64,000 nt of DNA from contig JAJEIM010000027.1 in NCBI GenBank assembly GCA_022827785.1, positions 1 through 64,000 of the forward strand, given 5' to 3'. The stretch is from Acidimicrobiia bacterium (GTDB lineage Bacteria; Actinomycetota; Acidimicrobiia; Spongiisociales; Spongiisociaceae). Position 1 is the first letter of the stretch, and each line of letters starts with the position of its first letter. Made by a program: the position numbers and the translations under genes. Below, one piece after another: positions 43,115-54,869 of the stretch. The notes beneath the pieces were generated by a model. That model was given only the letters and a program-made list of their open reading frames with translations, was not told the origin of the DNA and did not search any database.

Positions 43115-44221
43115 CTAGCCCAGTTCGCTCCGGACGATCTCGGCGCCCGAGACCATCGCATGGAGCTTGTCCTGCGCGATGTAGCGCTGCAGGAGGATGA
43201 GCCCGCAGTCGGTGGTCACGCCGAGCTGGTTGGCAGGCACGTGCTCGAGCAATCTCCGGATCCGGCCGGCGACCTGCTCGGCCGTCTCGGTGATGGTCGA
43301 CTTGACATCGATCACCCCGGCCCAGAACTGGACGTTCTCGGGTACCGGATTGTCCCGGACCACTTCGAGACCGGACAGGTCATCGGAGCGCCGTCCGCAG
43401 TTCTCGAGGTTGAGAACATCGATGTTCGCCTCGTATGACTTCGGGATCACCGAAGCGGTGGCCGACGGCTCGTCACCCTGGCGGATGGTCAGATCGAAGA
43501 TCTCGCCGGCGCCGGCCGTCTCGTCCGGGAAGTAGGCGGGCGTCCCGCCCCAGTTTCCCCAGCAGATGTGAACGATGATCTTGGCGTTCTGGACACCTTG
43601 CACGGCCCTGTTGAAGGCCTCGATGGCCCAGGGTTCGTAGAAGTACGGCCAGGTGAACTCGTCCAGCTGGATGAAGTCGATCCCCATGGCGTCCACCTCG
43701 AGGATGTCCTCGTTCACGGCCGCGGCGATGGCCATGGCCCGGTCCTCGGCGGCCTCGTAGTGGAGGTCGTTGGTGGCCTGGGCCAGAACCTGGATGCCGG
43801 TGTACTGGACCTTGGTGGCCTTGTTGGTGGCCCGCTTGAGCGCCCGGGCCTGCTCGACCATGATGGCGCCCCGCCGCTTGACCTCCTGGGTGAGGGTGCC
43901 GGCGTGGAGACGGCTGTAGATCGGGAACCCCAGGAATCCGCCCTTCAGGTCGTATCCCAACCGCTTGTAGTAGTAGTACAGGGCCTGATCGGCGTAGTTG
44001 TCACCGTGGAGCCGCCCATCGGTGATGATGTCGAGACCGGCGTTCTCCTGGTCCTTGGCGAGGCCGCCTACCGCGTCCTCCAGCGCCTCCCGGATGTAGG
44101 CATCCGGCGGTTCCTGATCCCCGGTCCAGTCCCGCACGCAGTTGGCGTCCCACCACCTCGGGTTGGGATAGTTTCCGACCATAGAGGTCGGAATCAATAC
44201 CTCTTCACCTTTGATCTGCAT
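43115..44221 (-). CDS. xecA: Epoxyalkane:coenzyme M transferase (MetE-like)
   Basis: A 368-aa protein of the cobalamin-independent methionine synthase C-terminal superfamily. The Zn ligands are visible: H218 and C220 in IIVHICWGNWGG, and C339 in GVTTDCGL. This matches H218/C220/C341 reported for the Xanthobacter EaCoMT, which opens epoxides with the CoM thiolate. The length matches that enzyme (377 aa) and not full MetE (about 750 aa). I start at ATG 44221, preceded by GGAGGGG. Context decides the call: it sits between an (R)-HPCDH-like gene and a CoM biosynthesis operon. A methyltransferase of the same fold is the alternative. Confidence 0.85.
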   Translation of the reverse strand: MQIKGEEVLIPTSMVGNYPNPRWWDANCVRDWTGDQEPPDAYIREALEDAVGGLAKDQENAGLDIITDGRLHGDNYADQALYYYYKRLGYDLKGGFLGFPIYSRLHAGTLTQEVKRRGAIMVEQARALKRATNKATKVQYTGIQVLAQATNDLHYEAAEDRAMAIAAAVNEDILEVDAMGIDFIQLDEFTWPYFYEPWAIEAFNRAVQGVQNAKIIVHICWGNWGGTPAYFPDETAGAGEIFDLTIRQGDEPSATASVIPKSYEANIDVLNLENCGRRSDDLSGLEVVRDNPVPENVQFWAGVIDVKSTITETAEQVAGRIRRLLEHVPANQLGVTTDCGLILLQRYIAQDKLHAMVSGAEIVRSELG

Positions 44222-44375
44222 ATCCCCTCCATTCGAGAGAGATCTCCGAGCCGCCGTTACGTGCGACCCGTCCGGCCGGACCCTGCGTGCCTCCTTTGCC
44301 AATAGCGGTCCCTATAGGTACGGGCCCGTCAAAGTTGAGCGTAGCAAGGCACCTCAACCCAGGTCGGGCAGGGTT

Positions 44376-45116
44376 TCAGCGGAGCGACCAGCCTCCGTCC
44401 ACGACCAGGCCGTGGCCGGTCATGTAGGAGAGACGGCCGGAGGCCAGCAGGGCAATGGCTTCGGCGATGTCCTCGGGTTGGGCAACCCGGCCGACAGGAA
44501 TGCTGGTCTCGATGGCCGCCCTGAGGTCCGGCTGGTCGAGTCGCCACTTGGTCATCGGGGTCTCCGCCATGCCCGGACACACCGCGTTGGAGCGGATACC
44601 GTCCCCCGCGTAGTCGAGGGCTATGGACCGGGCCGCCAGCAGCGCCGCCGCCTTGGAGACCGAGTACGCCGAGCGGGCCGGGAAGGGATCCATGCCCGCG
44701 ACGGACGCCACAGTGATGATGTGACCGGACCGGCGTGGAACCATCGAGGCTAGGGCGACCCGGGAACAAAGGTAGACGCCCCTGATGTTGACGTCCATGA
44801 CCCGGTCCCACTGCTCGACAGGCGTCTCGTGGAGGCGCGTCGCCTCCAGGGAACCGGTTATCCCGGCGTTGTTGACCAGCACGTCGACCGGACCCAAGGC
44901 CTCCTCCACAGCAGAGAAGGCCGCCGTGACCTCGCCTTCGACCGCTACGTCCACTCCCAGCCCCAGCCCGTCGCCGGCGGCCTCGGAGGCGCTACCGGCA
45001 TCGAGGTCGAACACGCCGAGCCGGAACCCCTCACTCCGGAGGCGCTCGCATGTCGCCCGCCCTATCCCGGACCCGCCGCCCGTCACTACGGCCACCCTTG
45101 GTGCCTGGCCAGCCAT
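44376..45116 (-). CDS. xecD: 2-(R)-hydroxypropyl-CoM dehydrogenase-like SDR
   Basis: A 246-aa classical SDR: VVTGGGSGIGRA, NNAG, catalytic S138 (TVASVAG), Y151 and K155 (YSVSK). It closely resembles Xanthobacter XecD, including ETPMTKWRLDQPDLR. The two arginines that hold the CoM sulfonate in XecD (R152 and R196) correspond here to R148 (FPARSAY) and R192 (KWRLDQP), with identical spacing from the catalytic Tyr. It oxidises the R-hydroxyalkyl-CoM to ketoalkyl-CoM with NAD+. It lies 154 bp before the EaCoMT gene on the same strand, so probably one transcript. Confidence 0.9.
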   Translation of the reverse strand: MAGQAPRVAVVTGGGSGIGRATCERLRSEGFRLGVFDLDAGSASEAAGDGLGLGVDVAVEGEVTAAFSAVEEALGPVDVLVNNAGITGSLEATRLHETPVEQWDRVMDVNIRGVYLCSRVALASMVPRRSGHIITVASVAGMDPFPARSAYSVSKAAALLAARSIALDYAGDGIRSNAVCPGMAETPMTKWRLDQPDLRAAIETSIPVGRVAQPEDIAEAIALLASGRLSYMTGHGLVVDGGWSLR

Positions 45117-45236
45117 CCGTACCTCCAGCAGAATCGGAAACCATCCCAGGATATGCCCTACCGGCTGCGCGCCGCATCACCACCGCCACGAGATCCTGGC
45201 GGCGATCCAGCAGTCCGCCTGCCTCCCCGAATTACC

Positions 45237-46733
45237 ATGGCCGCCCAGATGACCTCGCCTCGAGCCGTCGCTTCCTTGCGGTCCCGCCTTCGTCCCCACC
45301 TCGGCTGGATCGTGGCTTCGCTTATCGCCTTGACGGTGCTCGCGGCCTGGCTACCGGACCTGGGCCTCCCTCTCGGCGACAGCGACGACGGACGGCTTCT
45401 GGCCCGCTTCGGGATGGCGGCGCGCAATTTCTGGGAACTCGGACCGTCAGAGTCCGGTTTCGGCGCTCGCGTCGATCCGTACATTCGCGGGGAGTTCGGC
45501 ATCGAACCGGGACAGCCGCCGACCGTGGAAGCCGTGACCTACGCCCACCACCCGCCCCTCCAGGTATTCGTCGCCATCCTCTCGGTCGGGCTGCTCGGTG
45601 ACAGTCCGGCGGCTCTGCGCATCGTCGGCTTCCTGGTGGGCGCGGCCACAGTGCTGTTCATGGCCGCGGTGGGGCGGTCCGCCGGCCTGGCTTGGGGCCC
45701 GATCCTCCTCGCAGCCGGCTCCATGACGGCCACCGGTTTCTTCTTCGTCTACGGACGTCTGGGTGGGGGTTACTCGCTGATCGTGGCTTCCATCGCCATG
45801 GTCACCTACCTGCGGAGGGCGCAGGACCCGCCCGGGTGGGTGCTGGCCGCCGCCGGGGTTCTGTCCTTCCTCACGGCCATGCAGTCCTGGATCGCAATCG
45901 CCGCGCTGGGCCTGGCGGTCATCTGGCTGTTCGCGGCCAAGGGCCGATCGGCAGCCACCTGGTACGTAGCAGTCGGCGCAGCCGCGGGCCTGGTGGTCAC
46001 CGTGGGATGGCTGCTGTCCAACACACCCACCGGCGAACTGACCAACCAGGTGGCGGTCAGGGTGGACACCGCCGGATACTCGCTGAGCGAGTTCCTATCT
46101 CGCCAGTGGCGCTTCGCGAGCGACCTGACCCCGGTGTGGTTGCGGGCGCTGGCCCCCTTCGCCCTCGTGGCCGGCCTGATGGACCGCCGTACCCGGATGC
46201 CGGTGGCGATCACCCTGGCGACGGCAGCCGCGCTGACCTTCGGGATACCTCAGGGCGCCTGGGTCCATCGCCTCTGGAACCTACCCTGGATCGCCCCCAT
46301 CACGATCGGGGCCATGGCCCTCTGCGACATCGTGCGGCAGCGAATCGGCGGGCGCCGGGCCGCAGTCCTCGGAGGGGCGGGAGCGGTCGTGGTGGCCGTC
46401 ACCTTGCTCGGTCTCTTCTCCGGGCCGACCCGCGAAACCTACCTGCTCACGCCCGCCCGGGCAGGTGCAGTCCTCGAGCAAGCATCGGCCCCGGAGGGCA
46501 TCATGTGGGTCGCTCCCGGCATCCCGTCGCCCCGCTGGGCCTCCTACTACCTGGACGTCCCGGTGTGGACGATCGAGGAGCGACACGCCGGCCGGGTCGG
46601 CCCCGGGGATCTCGTCCTGGCGCGCACCGACCGGAGCCGGGACTGGATTGTCCTACCCGAAGAGTCCATACGCGCGGATGGGCGCTACCGGTTGGTGGAC
46701 GGCGGCCTGATCGACGACCCCCGCGAGCCCTGA
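45237..46733 (+). CDS. GT39-like polytopic membrane protein
   Basis: A 498-aa protein with about 10 TM helices. LGDSDDGRLLARFGMAARNF early in the chain places acidic residues as in GT-C mannosyltransferases of the PMT/ArnT type, and VTYAHHPPLQVFVAILSVGL is the usual second loop. It is divergent from xecD and lies just before the SDR gene of the carboxylation operon. Its place in a catabolic cluster is odd and may be accidental. A fragment of its 3' end is repeated at 55785-55860. Confidence 0.8.
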   Translation: MAAQMTSPRAVASLRSRLRPHLGWIVASLIALTVLAAWLPDLGLPLGDSDDGRLLARFGMAARNFWELGPSESGFGARVDPYIRGEFGIEPGQPPTVEAVTYAHHPPLQVFVAILSVGLLGDSPAALRIVGFLVGAATVLFMAAVGRSAGLAWGPILLAAGSMTATGFFFVYGRLGGGYSLIVASIAMVTYLRRAQDPPGWVLAAAGVLSFLTAMQSWIAIAALGLAVIWLFAAKGRSAATWYVAVGAAAGLVVTVGWLLSNTPTGELTNQVAVRVDTAGYSLSEFLSRQWRFASDLTPVWLRALAPFALVAGLMDRRTRMPVAITLATAAALTFGIPQGAWVHRLWNLPWIAPITIGAMALCDIVRQRIGGRRAAVLGGAGAVVVAVTLLGLFSGPTRETYLLTPARAGAVLEQASAPEGIMWVAPGIPSPRWASYYLDVPVWTIEERHAGRVGPGDLVLARTDRSRDWIVLPEESIRADGRYRLVDGGLIDDPREP

Positions 46734-46806
46734 CCGAGCCCGCCGTCCCCCACGGGCCAAGGACCACCGCGTGCTCCCGCCTGCTCGGAGGCGTAGGATC
46801 AGCGTC

Positions 46807-47574
46807 ATGAGACTCCATGGACGCTCTGCTCTCATCACGGGCGCCGGGTCGGGCATCGGCCGGGCCACCGCGGAACTGTTCGCGAGCGAGGGCGCCTCCG
46901 TGGCGATTCTCGACCGCGACGCATCGGCCGCCGGCGCCGCGGCTTCAGCCATCTCGGCCACGGGCGCGGAGGCGCATCCGGTCGTCGCCGACGTGTCCCA
47001 ACCGGACGAGATCTCCGCGGCCGTGGACCGCTCCGCCCAGCTCCTCGGCCGTCTCGACATCGTCTACAACAACGCCGGGGTGGGCTCCACCGGTTCGGTG
47101 CAGGACACCACGGAGGAGGACTGGGACCGCTGCTTCGCGGTGAACGTCAAGGGCACCTACCTCACGTCACGGGCCGCCATCCCCCACCTGGAGGCCGCCG
47201 GCGGAGGGTCGATCATCAACCAGGCCTCTGTGGCCGCCCTGGTCGGGATCCGCGGGTTCGCCGCCTACTGTGCCGCCAAGGGAGCGGTGGTCTCCCTGAC
47301 CCGCGCCATGGCGATCGACCTCGCCCCGACGGGGATACGGGTGAACGTCCTCTGCCCGGGCACCGTCTACACGCCGCTCATGGAGCCTCTCATGCGTGAA
47401 CGCGGGGGCGGGAGCATCGAGCGTGGCCTGGAGATCACCGCAGCCAAGTACCCGATCGGGCGCATCGGAACGCCGATGGAGATCGCCAACGCCGCTCTGT
47501 TCCTGGCATCGGACGACGCCGGCTTCGTCACCGGCGCCGCCTTCACGGTGGACGGCGGCATGACCGCCCAGTAG
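46807..47574 (+). CDS. SDR similar to 2-(S)-hydroxypropyl-CoM dehydrogenase
   Basis: A 255-aa classical SDR: TGAGSGIGRA, S141, Y154 and K158 (YCAAK). The C-terminal half is very like Xanthobacter XecE: ALVGIRGFAAYCAAKGAVVS, RVNVLCPGTVYTP, AAKYPIGRIGTP and FVTGAAFTVDGGMTAQ. In XecE, R211 and K214 hold the CoM sulfonate. Lys is kept here (K214 in AAKYPIGR) but the Arg position appears to be Thr. So it may be the S-specific partner of XecD, or act on another substrate. It is first gene of the CoA-transferase / ligase / 2-KPCC / comA operon, 14 bp before the next gene. It has a close copy at 55926. Confidence 0.8.
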   Translation: MRLHGRSALITGAGSGIGRATAELFASEGASVAILDRDASAAGAAASAISATGAEAHPVVADVSQPDEISAAVDRSAQLLGRLDIVYNNAGVGSTGSVQDTTEEDWDRCFAVNVKGTYLTSRAAIPHLEAAGGGSIINQASVAALVGIRGFAAYCAAKGAVVSLTRAMAIDLAPTGIRVNVLCPGTVYTPLMEPLMRERGGGSIERGLEITAAKYPIGRIGTPMEIANAALFLASDDAGFVTGAAFTVDGGMTAQ

Positions 47575-47588
47575 CCGGAACCGGATGG

Positions 47589-48503
47589 ATGGCCGTACAC
47601 CTCGCGCCCGACAAGCTGGCCGACCTCGAGACGGCGGTGGCGATGGTGCGGCCCGGCTCGATGGTCGCTCTGGGAGGAGGCCTCTCGGCCCGGCTTCCGA
47701 TGGCGCTGGTGCGGGGGTTGATTAGAGCCGGCATCGGAGACCTCCACGTGGTCGGCTCCGCCCACTCCCTCGACGTGGACCTGCTGGCCGCCGCCGGGGC
47801 GATCTCCGTCTGCGAGGAGAGCTACGTGGGCTACGAGCAGGATCACGGCCTGGCGCCTGCCTTCCGGAGGGCGGCCGAGGAAGGGTCGCTGGAGGCGAGG
47901 GAGAGCTGCTGCGACACCATCCTCACCCAACTCCGGGCCGCCGAGATGGGCCTCTCCTTCCTTCCCGTCCACGGCGTCAAGGGAACGGACATCGAGGGGC
48001 TGCATCCTGAGTACTCCCGGGTGGCCTGCCCCTTCACCGGGCACGAGTACGTGGCCGTACCGCCCCTGGCCCCGGACGTGGCGCTGGTCCACGCTCCGAT
48101 CGGGGATCGGGCGGGCAACCTCCACATCGAACAGCCCTACGTTCTGGACGAGCGGTTCGCGGTGGCCTCCACCATGGTGGTCGCCACCGTCGACCGGATC
48201 GTCTCCACCGACGAGGTGGCAAGGGCCGGGATCGTCATCCCCTACTACCGGGTCGCCGCCGTGGCCGAGGCGCCGTTCGGAGCCCATCCCAGCTCCTGCT
48301 ATCCCGGCTATGCCTACGACCGGGATCATCTGGCGACGTGGGTGGCCGAAGCCCGCACGGCGGAAGGCGCCGAGGGCTACCTGCGCCGCTACGTCACCGG
48401 CGTCGACGAGGACGGCTACCGCCGGCTGATCGGCGCCGACCGGCTGGAGCATCTGACCGGATACCGGGATTCCGGCGGTGCGTGGATGGAGATGTTCCGG
48501 TGA
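47589..48503 (+). CDS. CoA transferase, subunit A
   Basis: A 304-aa class I CoA transferase subunit: MVRPGSMVALGGGLSARLPM (Gly loop), APIGDRAGNLHIEQPYVLDE, AEAPFGAHPSSCYPGYAYDR. The last motif resembles IpdA/glutaconate-CoA-transferase-like subunits more than SCOT. It may form a heteromer with the next gene (4-bp overlap). In this operon it could make acetoacetyl-CoA from the acetoacetate released by 2-KPCC; an IpdAB-like ring hydrolase is the alternative. Confidence 0.85.
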   Translation: MAVHLAPDKLADLETAVAMVRPGSMVALGGGLSARLPMALVRGLIRAGIGDLHVVGSAHSLDVDLLAAAGAISVCEESYVGYEQDHGLAPAFRRAAEEGSLEARESCCDTILTQLRAAEMGLSFLPVHGVKGTDIEGLHPEYSRVACPFTGHEYVAVPPLAPDVALVHAPIGDRAGNLHIEQPYVLDERFAVASTMVVATVDRIVSTDEVARAGIVIPYYRVAAVAEAPFGAHPSSCYPGYAYDRDHLATWVAEARTAEGAEGYLRRYVTGVDEDGYRRLIGADRLEHLTGYRDSGGAWMEMFR

Positions 48504-49309
48504 GCTACCGATTCGGCCTCGACGAGCTCTTCGTGGTGGAGCTCGCCCGGACGGTCCGGGATGCCGAAGTGGTCTTCCACGGCTTCGGAAGCCCCTGCGC
48601 CACGGTCGCCATGCACCTCGCCAAGCGCACCCACGCGCCCCATGCATTGCTGATCGAGGGCGCCACCTATGCGGTGAACCCCTCTCCCGCCTTCATCCCA
48701 CCCACCAGCAACGACCACTCCCTGAAGCGTGGAGCGGCCTATTCGATGCGCTTCGAGGAGGCTTTCGACATGTCGGTTCGCGGCGACGTGGACCACATGT
48801 TCCTGTCGGGACTCCAGATCGACCCCTACGGGAACACCAACGTCACCGCGGTGGGCCGGATGCCCGCACCGAAGGTGAAGCTGGGGGGCGGGGGCGGGGG
48901 ATGCAACATGTCGGCCACCATCAGGCGCCTCACCCTGTGGACCACGAACCACCGGTCCGGGCGCTGCCTGGTCGAGAGGTGCGACTTCATCACCGACATC
49001 GGCCACCTGACGCCGGAGGGGACCCGATCCGAGCTGGGCTACACCGGAGGCGGTCCCGAGGTGCTGGTCACCGAGCTGGCCGTGTTCGACTACCCCGATG
49101 GCCGGGCCCGGCTCCGGAAGCTGTTCCCTGACGTGACGCTCGGCGACGTGACCGCCGCAACCGGCTTCGAGTTCGCCGTGGCGGCCGATCTGGCGCCGGT
49201 GGACACCCCTTCCCGCCACCAGATCGAGCTGGTGAGGGCCATCGATCCCCTCAGCGTACGACGGCGGGAGTTCGGCCCGGCCGAGCTCGAACGGACCTTC
49301 CGGCAGTGA
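48500..49309 (+). CDS. CoA transferase, subunit B
   Basis: A 269-aa partner subunit starting at GTG inside the stop of subunit A. Motifs: VVFHGFGSPCATVAMHLAKR, ALLIEGATYAVNPSPAFIP (a possible place for the catalytic Glu), VDHMFLSGLQIDPYGNTNVT and KLGGGGGGCNMSATIRR. Whether the Glu is catalytic cannot be decided from sequence alone. It is coupled by GTGA to the acyl-CoA ligase that follows. Confidence 0.83.
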   Translation: MSYRFGLDELFVVELARTVRDAEVVFHGFGSPCATVAMHLAKRTHAPHALLIEGATYAVNPSPAFIPPTSNDHSLKRGAAYSMRFEEAFDMSVRGDVDHMFLSGLQIDPYGNTNVTAVGRMPAPKVKLGGGGGGCNMSATIRRLTLWTTNHRSGRCLVERCDFITDIGHLTPEGTRSELGYTGGGPEVLVTELAVFDYPDGRARLRKLFPDVTLGDVTAATGFEFAVAADLAPVDTPSRHQIELVRAIDPLSVRRREFGPAELERTFRQ

Positions 49310-51351
49310 GCCTCGACCCGGTGTTCAATCCCGCCCGGGTGGCCGTGGTGGGCGCCTCCGACCGTCCCGGCAAGGTGGGCTCGGTGATCTGGCGCAACCT
49401 GGCGGCATTCGACGGCGAGGCCATCCCGGTCACCACCTCGGCGGATCGCGTGGGAGGCGTCCGGACGGTCCCGAGCCTGGCGGACATCGAGGGCAAGGTG
49501 GACCTGGCGATCCTGGTGGTGCCGGCCCGCGCCGCCCCGGCCATCGCCCGCCAGGCCTCGGCCAAGGGGGTGGGGGCGATGGTGGTGCTGGCGGGCGGGT
49601 TCGCCGAGACCGGACCCGCCGGGGCCGCCCTCCAGGCCAAGCTGGTCGAGGCGGCGGGACCGGTCCGCATCGTCGGGCCCAACTGCTTCGGGATCCAGAA
49701 CATCGGCCGGGGCCTCAACGCGTCGATCACCATGGCCGGGGACATCGAGGCGGGCGGGGTGGCCCTGATCACCCAGTCGGGCGCCTACGGGATGGCGATC
49801 CACTCGCTGGCGCTCGACGAGAACCTGCGCTTCGGAAAGGTGTACTCGTCCGGCAACAAGGCCGACATCGGCGACCACGAGGTGATCCGCTACCTCCATC
49901 AGGATCCGGATACGGCCATCGTCTGCCTGCTGGCCGAGTCGGTCACCGACGGGGCCGAGCTGGCCGCCGCCATCCGGACCGCCAGCCCGACCATGCCGGT
50001 GATCGTCACCAAGACCGGCCGCTCGGAGGCCGGGGCTCGAGCGGCGCTGTCCCACACCGGCGCCCTGGGTACTGACGACGCCGTCTTCCGGGCCGCCATG
50101 CGCCAGGCCGGGGCCATCACGGTCCGGTCCGGCCTCGAGATGCTCGACGTGGCCCGGGTGCTGGCCACCCAGCCCCTGCCGCAGGGCATCCGGGCGGCGA
50201 TCATCACCAACTCGGGCGGGGTCGGCGTCGAGCTGGCCGACATGCTCGAGGACGAGGGCGTAGAGGTCCCCGAACTGTCGCCCGGGCTCCGGGACCGCAT
50301 CGCCGAGCGGCTGCCCCCGATCGGCAGCGCTCGCAACCCGGTGGACATGACCCCCATCTGGTCACGGTTCGCGGAGCTCTACCCGTGGCTCACCGCCACG
50401 CTGGCCCGCTCCGGCGAGGTGGATCTGGTGATCCCGGTCCTGCTGCAGCGGGCCGCCATGGACGAGGCCACCCTGGTGGGGCTGCGCGACACCGTGGCGG
50501 CGCTGAGGGACGGGGGCAACCGGGTACCCGTCTACTGCTGCTGGGTGACCCCCAGAGACGGTCGGGGCATGGCCGGAATGCTCCAGTCGGCGGGAATTCC
50601 CTGCCTGGAATGGCCCGAGCGGGTAGCGCGAGCTGCCGGGCACGCGGTGCGATACGCCGCCACCCGCTCGAGCATCACCCCGTCCGTGCGGGTGGATCCC
50701 GCCGAACCGCTCGATCTGGCGGACGGACCGGTCCCGGCCACCGAAGCCGCCCGGATCCTGGCCGGCTACGGGATCGCCACCGTCGAGAGCATTCTCTGCG
50801 TGACCGCGGACGAGGCCCGGGCCGCGGCGGGACGGATCGATGGCCCGGTGGTGATGAAGACCGCCGTCCCCTCCGTGGCCCACCGGGCCGAGGTCGACGG
50901 GGTGCGGATGGATCTGGTCACGGCGGATGACGTCCGGCGGGCCTACCGGGACCTGTCGGCTCTGGGACCGGAGGTGCTGGTCCAGCCCCGTCTGGAGGGC
51001 GTGGAGATGGTGGTGGGGGCCGTGCGGGATCCCGCTTTCGGGCCGGTGGTCATGGCCGGGCTGGGCGGGACCATGGTGGAGCTCCTCGAGGATGTCCTGT
51101 TCGCGCTGGCGCCGATAGGTAGGAGCGAAGCCCTGGACATGCTCGCCGGGCTGCGGGGCTTCCCCCTCCTCTCCGGATACCGAGGCCAGGCCGAGGTGGA
51201 CCTCGACAGCCTGGCGGGGGTGATGGTGAACACCGGCCGGATGATCAGCCGCCATGCCGAGCTGGGAGAGATCGACCTGAACCCGGTCATGGCCACCGCA
51301 TCAGGCGCCGTCGCGGTCGACTGGAAGATGTACATCGATCGCCGAGCCTGA
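49306..51351 (+). CDS. Acyl-CoA synthetase, ADP-forming type (fused alpha/beta)
   Basis: A 681-aa protein. The CoA-binding domain (PARVAVVGASDRPGKVGSVI) and the succinyl-CoA-synthetase-like region (VGPNCFGIQNIGRGLNASIT, LITQSGAYGMAIHSLALDE) are followed by the phospho-His region ALSHTGALGTDDAVFRAAM. A C-terminal ATP-grasp part is VPATEAARILAGYGIATVES with VMKTAVPSVAHRAEVDGVRM. It is the usual layout of one-chain acetate-CoA ligases. It would activate the acid product of the pathway. GTG start overlapping subunit B. Confidence 0.87.
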   Translation: MSLDPVFNPARVAVVGASDRPGKVGSVIWRNLAAFDGEAIPVTTSADRVGGVRTVPSLADIEGKVDLAILVVPARAAPAIARQASAKGVGAMVVLAGGFAETGPAGAALQAKLVEAAGPVRIVGPNCFGIQNIGRGLNASITMAGDIEAGGVALITQSGAYGMAIHSLALDENLRFGKVYSSGNKADIGDHEVIRYLHQDPDTAIVCLLAESVTDGAELAAAIRTASPTMPVIVTKTGRSEAGARAALSHTGALGTDDAVFRAAMRQAGAITVRSGLEMLDVARVLATQPLPQGIRAAIITNSGGVGVELADMLEDEGVEVPELSPGLRDRIAERLPPIGSARNPVDMTPIWSRFAELYPWLTATLARSGEVDLVIPVLLQRAAMDEATLVGLRDTVAALRDGGNRVPVYCCWVTPRDGRGMAGMLQSAGIPCLEWPERVARAAGHAVRYAATRSSITPSVRVDPAEPLDLADGPVPATEAARILAGYGIATVESILCVTADEARAAAGRIDGPVVMKTAVPSVAHRAEVDGVRMDLVTADDVRRAYRDLSALGPEVLVQPRLEGVEMVVGAVRDPAFGPVVMAGLGGTMVELLEDVLFALAPIGRSEALDMLAGLRGFPLLSGYRGQAEVDLDSLAGVMVNTGRMISRHAELGEIDLNPVMATASGAVAVDWKMYIDRRA

Positions 51352-51484
51352 GCAACCGGACGAGGTCACCGGCGCCGGTTCTTCGTGGATCGGGGGTCCG
51401 GACGGTGGATGGAGCCGCCCTCTAAGCTACCTGGACGTAACCGGATGCTGTTGCTCCACCAACCGCCACTCAGGAGGTCACTGA

Positions 51485-53931
<2,447 letters not shown>

Positions 53932-53935
53932 CCGT

Positions 53936-54859
53936 TCAGGAGGCGCGGGCGAGGTCGCGCAGCAGATCCCGGGTGGCGCCGGTTCCGGCGCCGGTGTCGA
54001 ACGGCACGGCCCACACATCGGTGGCGCCCGCATCGAACAGCGCCCGAATGCGCGCCCGGACCGTCCCCTCGTCACCGGCCGCGACCACGTCGGCGGGACC
54101 GTCGACCCCCTCCCGCTCGAACATCCTCCGGTAGTTGACGAGACCGCCGTACATGCCGAAAGTCTTCGCGGCGGCCGCCTCCACCCGGTCGGCATCCCCG
54201 TCGACCGCCACCGGGATCCCGGCCACCACCCGCGGTGACGGCTTCCCCGCCGCCTCCGCGCCCTCCGTGACGGCCGGCAGCACCACTTCTTCAAGAGACC
54301 TAGGTCCGGATAGCCAGGTGGTTACGCCGTCGGCCAGCTCCCCGCCCAGCCGGCACATCGCGGGCGCCAGCGCCCCGACGATGACCGGAACGCGTGACGT
54401 CCCCGGCACCGTTATCGCCGCCTCGACCCGGTAGTGATCCCCGGCGAAGCTGGTACTGCCCTCGCCGAGCAGCCCGTCCAGGACGGTCAGGTACTCGCGG
54501 AGGTGCCCTACCTGGCTCGAATAGTCGAGTCCGTGCATCCCCTCGATCACGGGGCGATGGGAGACGCCCACCCCGAGCACGAACCGCCCGCCCGACAGGG
54601 ACTGGACGGTGGCCGCGGCCTGGGCCAGCGCCACCGGATGGCGGGGATAGGTGGGTACCACTCCCACCCCGAGCTCGATGTGCGAGGTTCGCTGCGCCGC
54701 CGCGGCCAGCATCGTCATCGAGTCGATGCCGCGGCTGAAATGGACGCACCAGGCCGAGGCGAACCCCTCCTCCTCGGCGGTGACCGCATCCCCGACCACC
54801 TCCTCCGGGGCCTTGAAGGCGCCTACGGGCTCGCCGCCGATGAGAATCGAGATACGCAC
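53936..54859 (-). CDS. LLM-class F420-dependent oxidoreductase
   Basis: A 307-aa luciferase-like TIM barrel: EEEGFASAWCVHFSRGIDSM, RTSHIELGVGVVPTYPRHPV, AQAAATVQSLSGGRFVLGVG and GVSHRPVIEGMHGLDYSSQV. The motif set is of the F420-using subgroup (MSMEG-type) more than FMN-using monooxygenases. Its substrate is unknown. Convergent with comA, 4 bp apart at the stops. It fits an organism that makes F420 (cofD/cofE in this window). Confidence 0.85.
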   Translation of the reverse strand: MRISILIGGEPVGAFKAPEEVVGDAVTAEEEGFASAWCVHFSRGIDSMTMLAAAAQRTSHIELGVGVVPTYPRHPVALAQAAATVQSLSGGRFVLGVGVSHRPVIEGMHGLDYSSQVGHLREYLTVLDGLLGEGSTSFAGDHYRVEAAITVPGTSRVPVIVGALAPAMCRLGGELADGVTTWLSGPRSLEEVVLPAVTEGAEAAGKPSPRVVAGIPVAVDGDADRVEAAAAKTFGMYGGLVNYRRMFEREGVDGPADVVAAGDEGTVRARIRALFDAGATDVWAVPFDTGAGTGATRDLLRDLARAS

Positions 54860-54869
54860 CGGGTGGGTC

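Noticed and set aside
43115-44221. metE methionine synthase
   Set aside because: It is half the length of MetE and lies in an epoxide/CoM context; the Zn ligand positions agree with EaCoMT. Not fully excluded.
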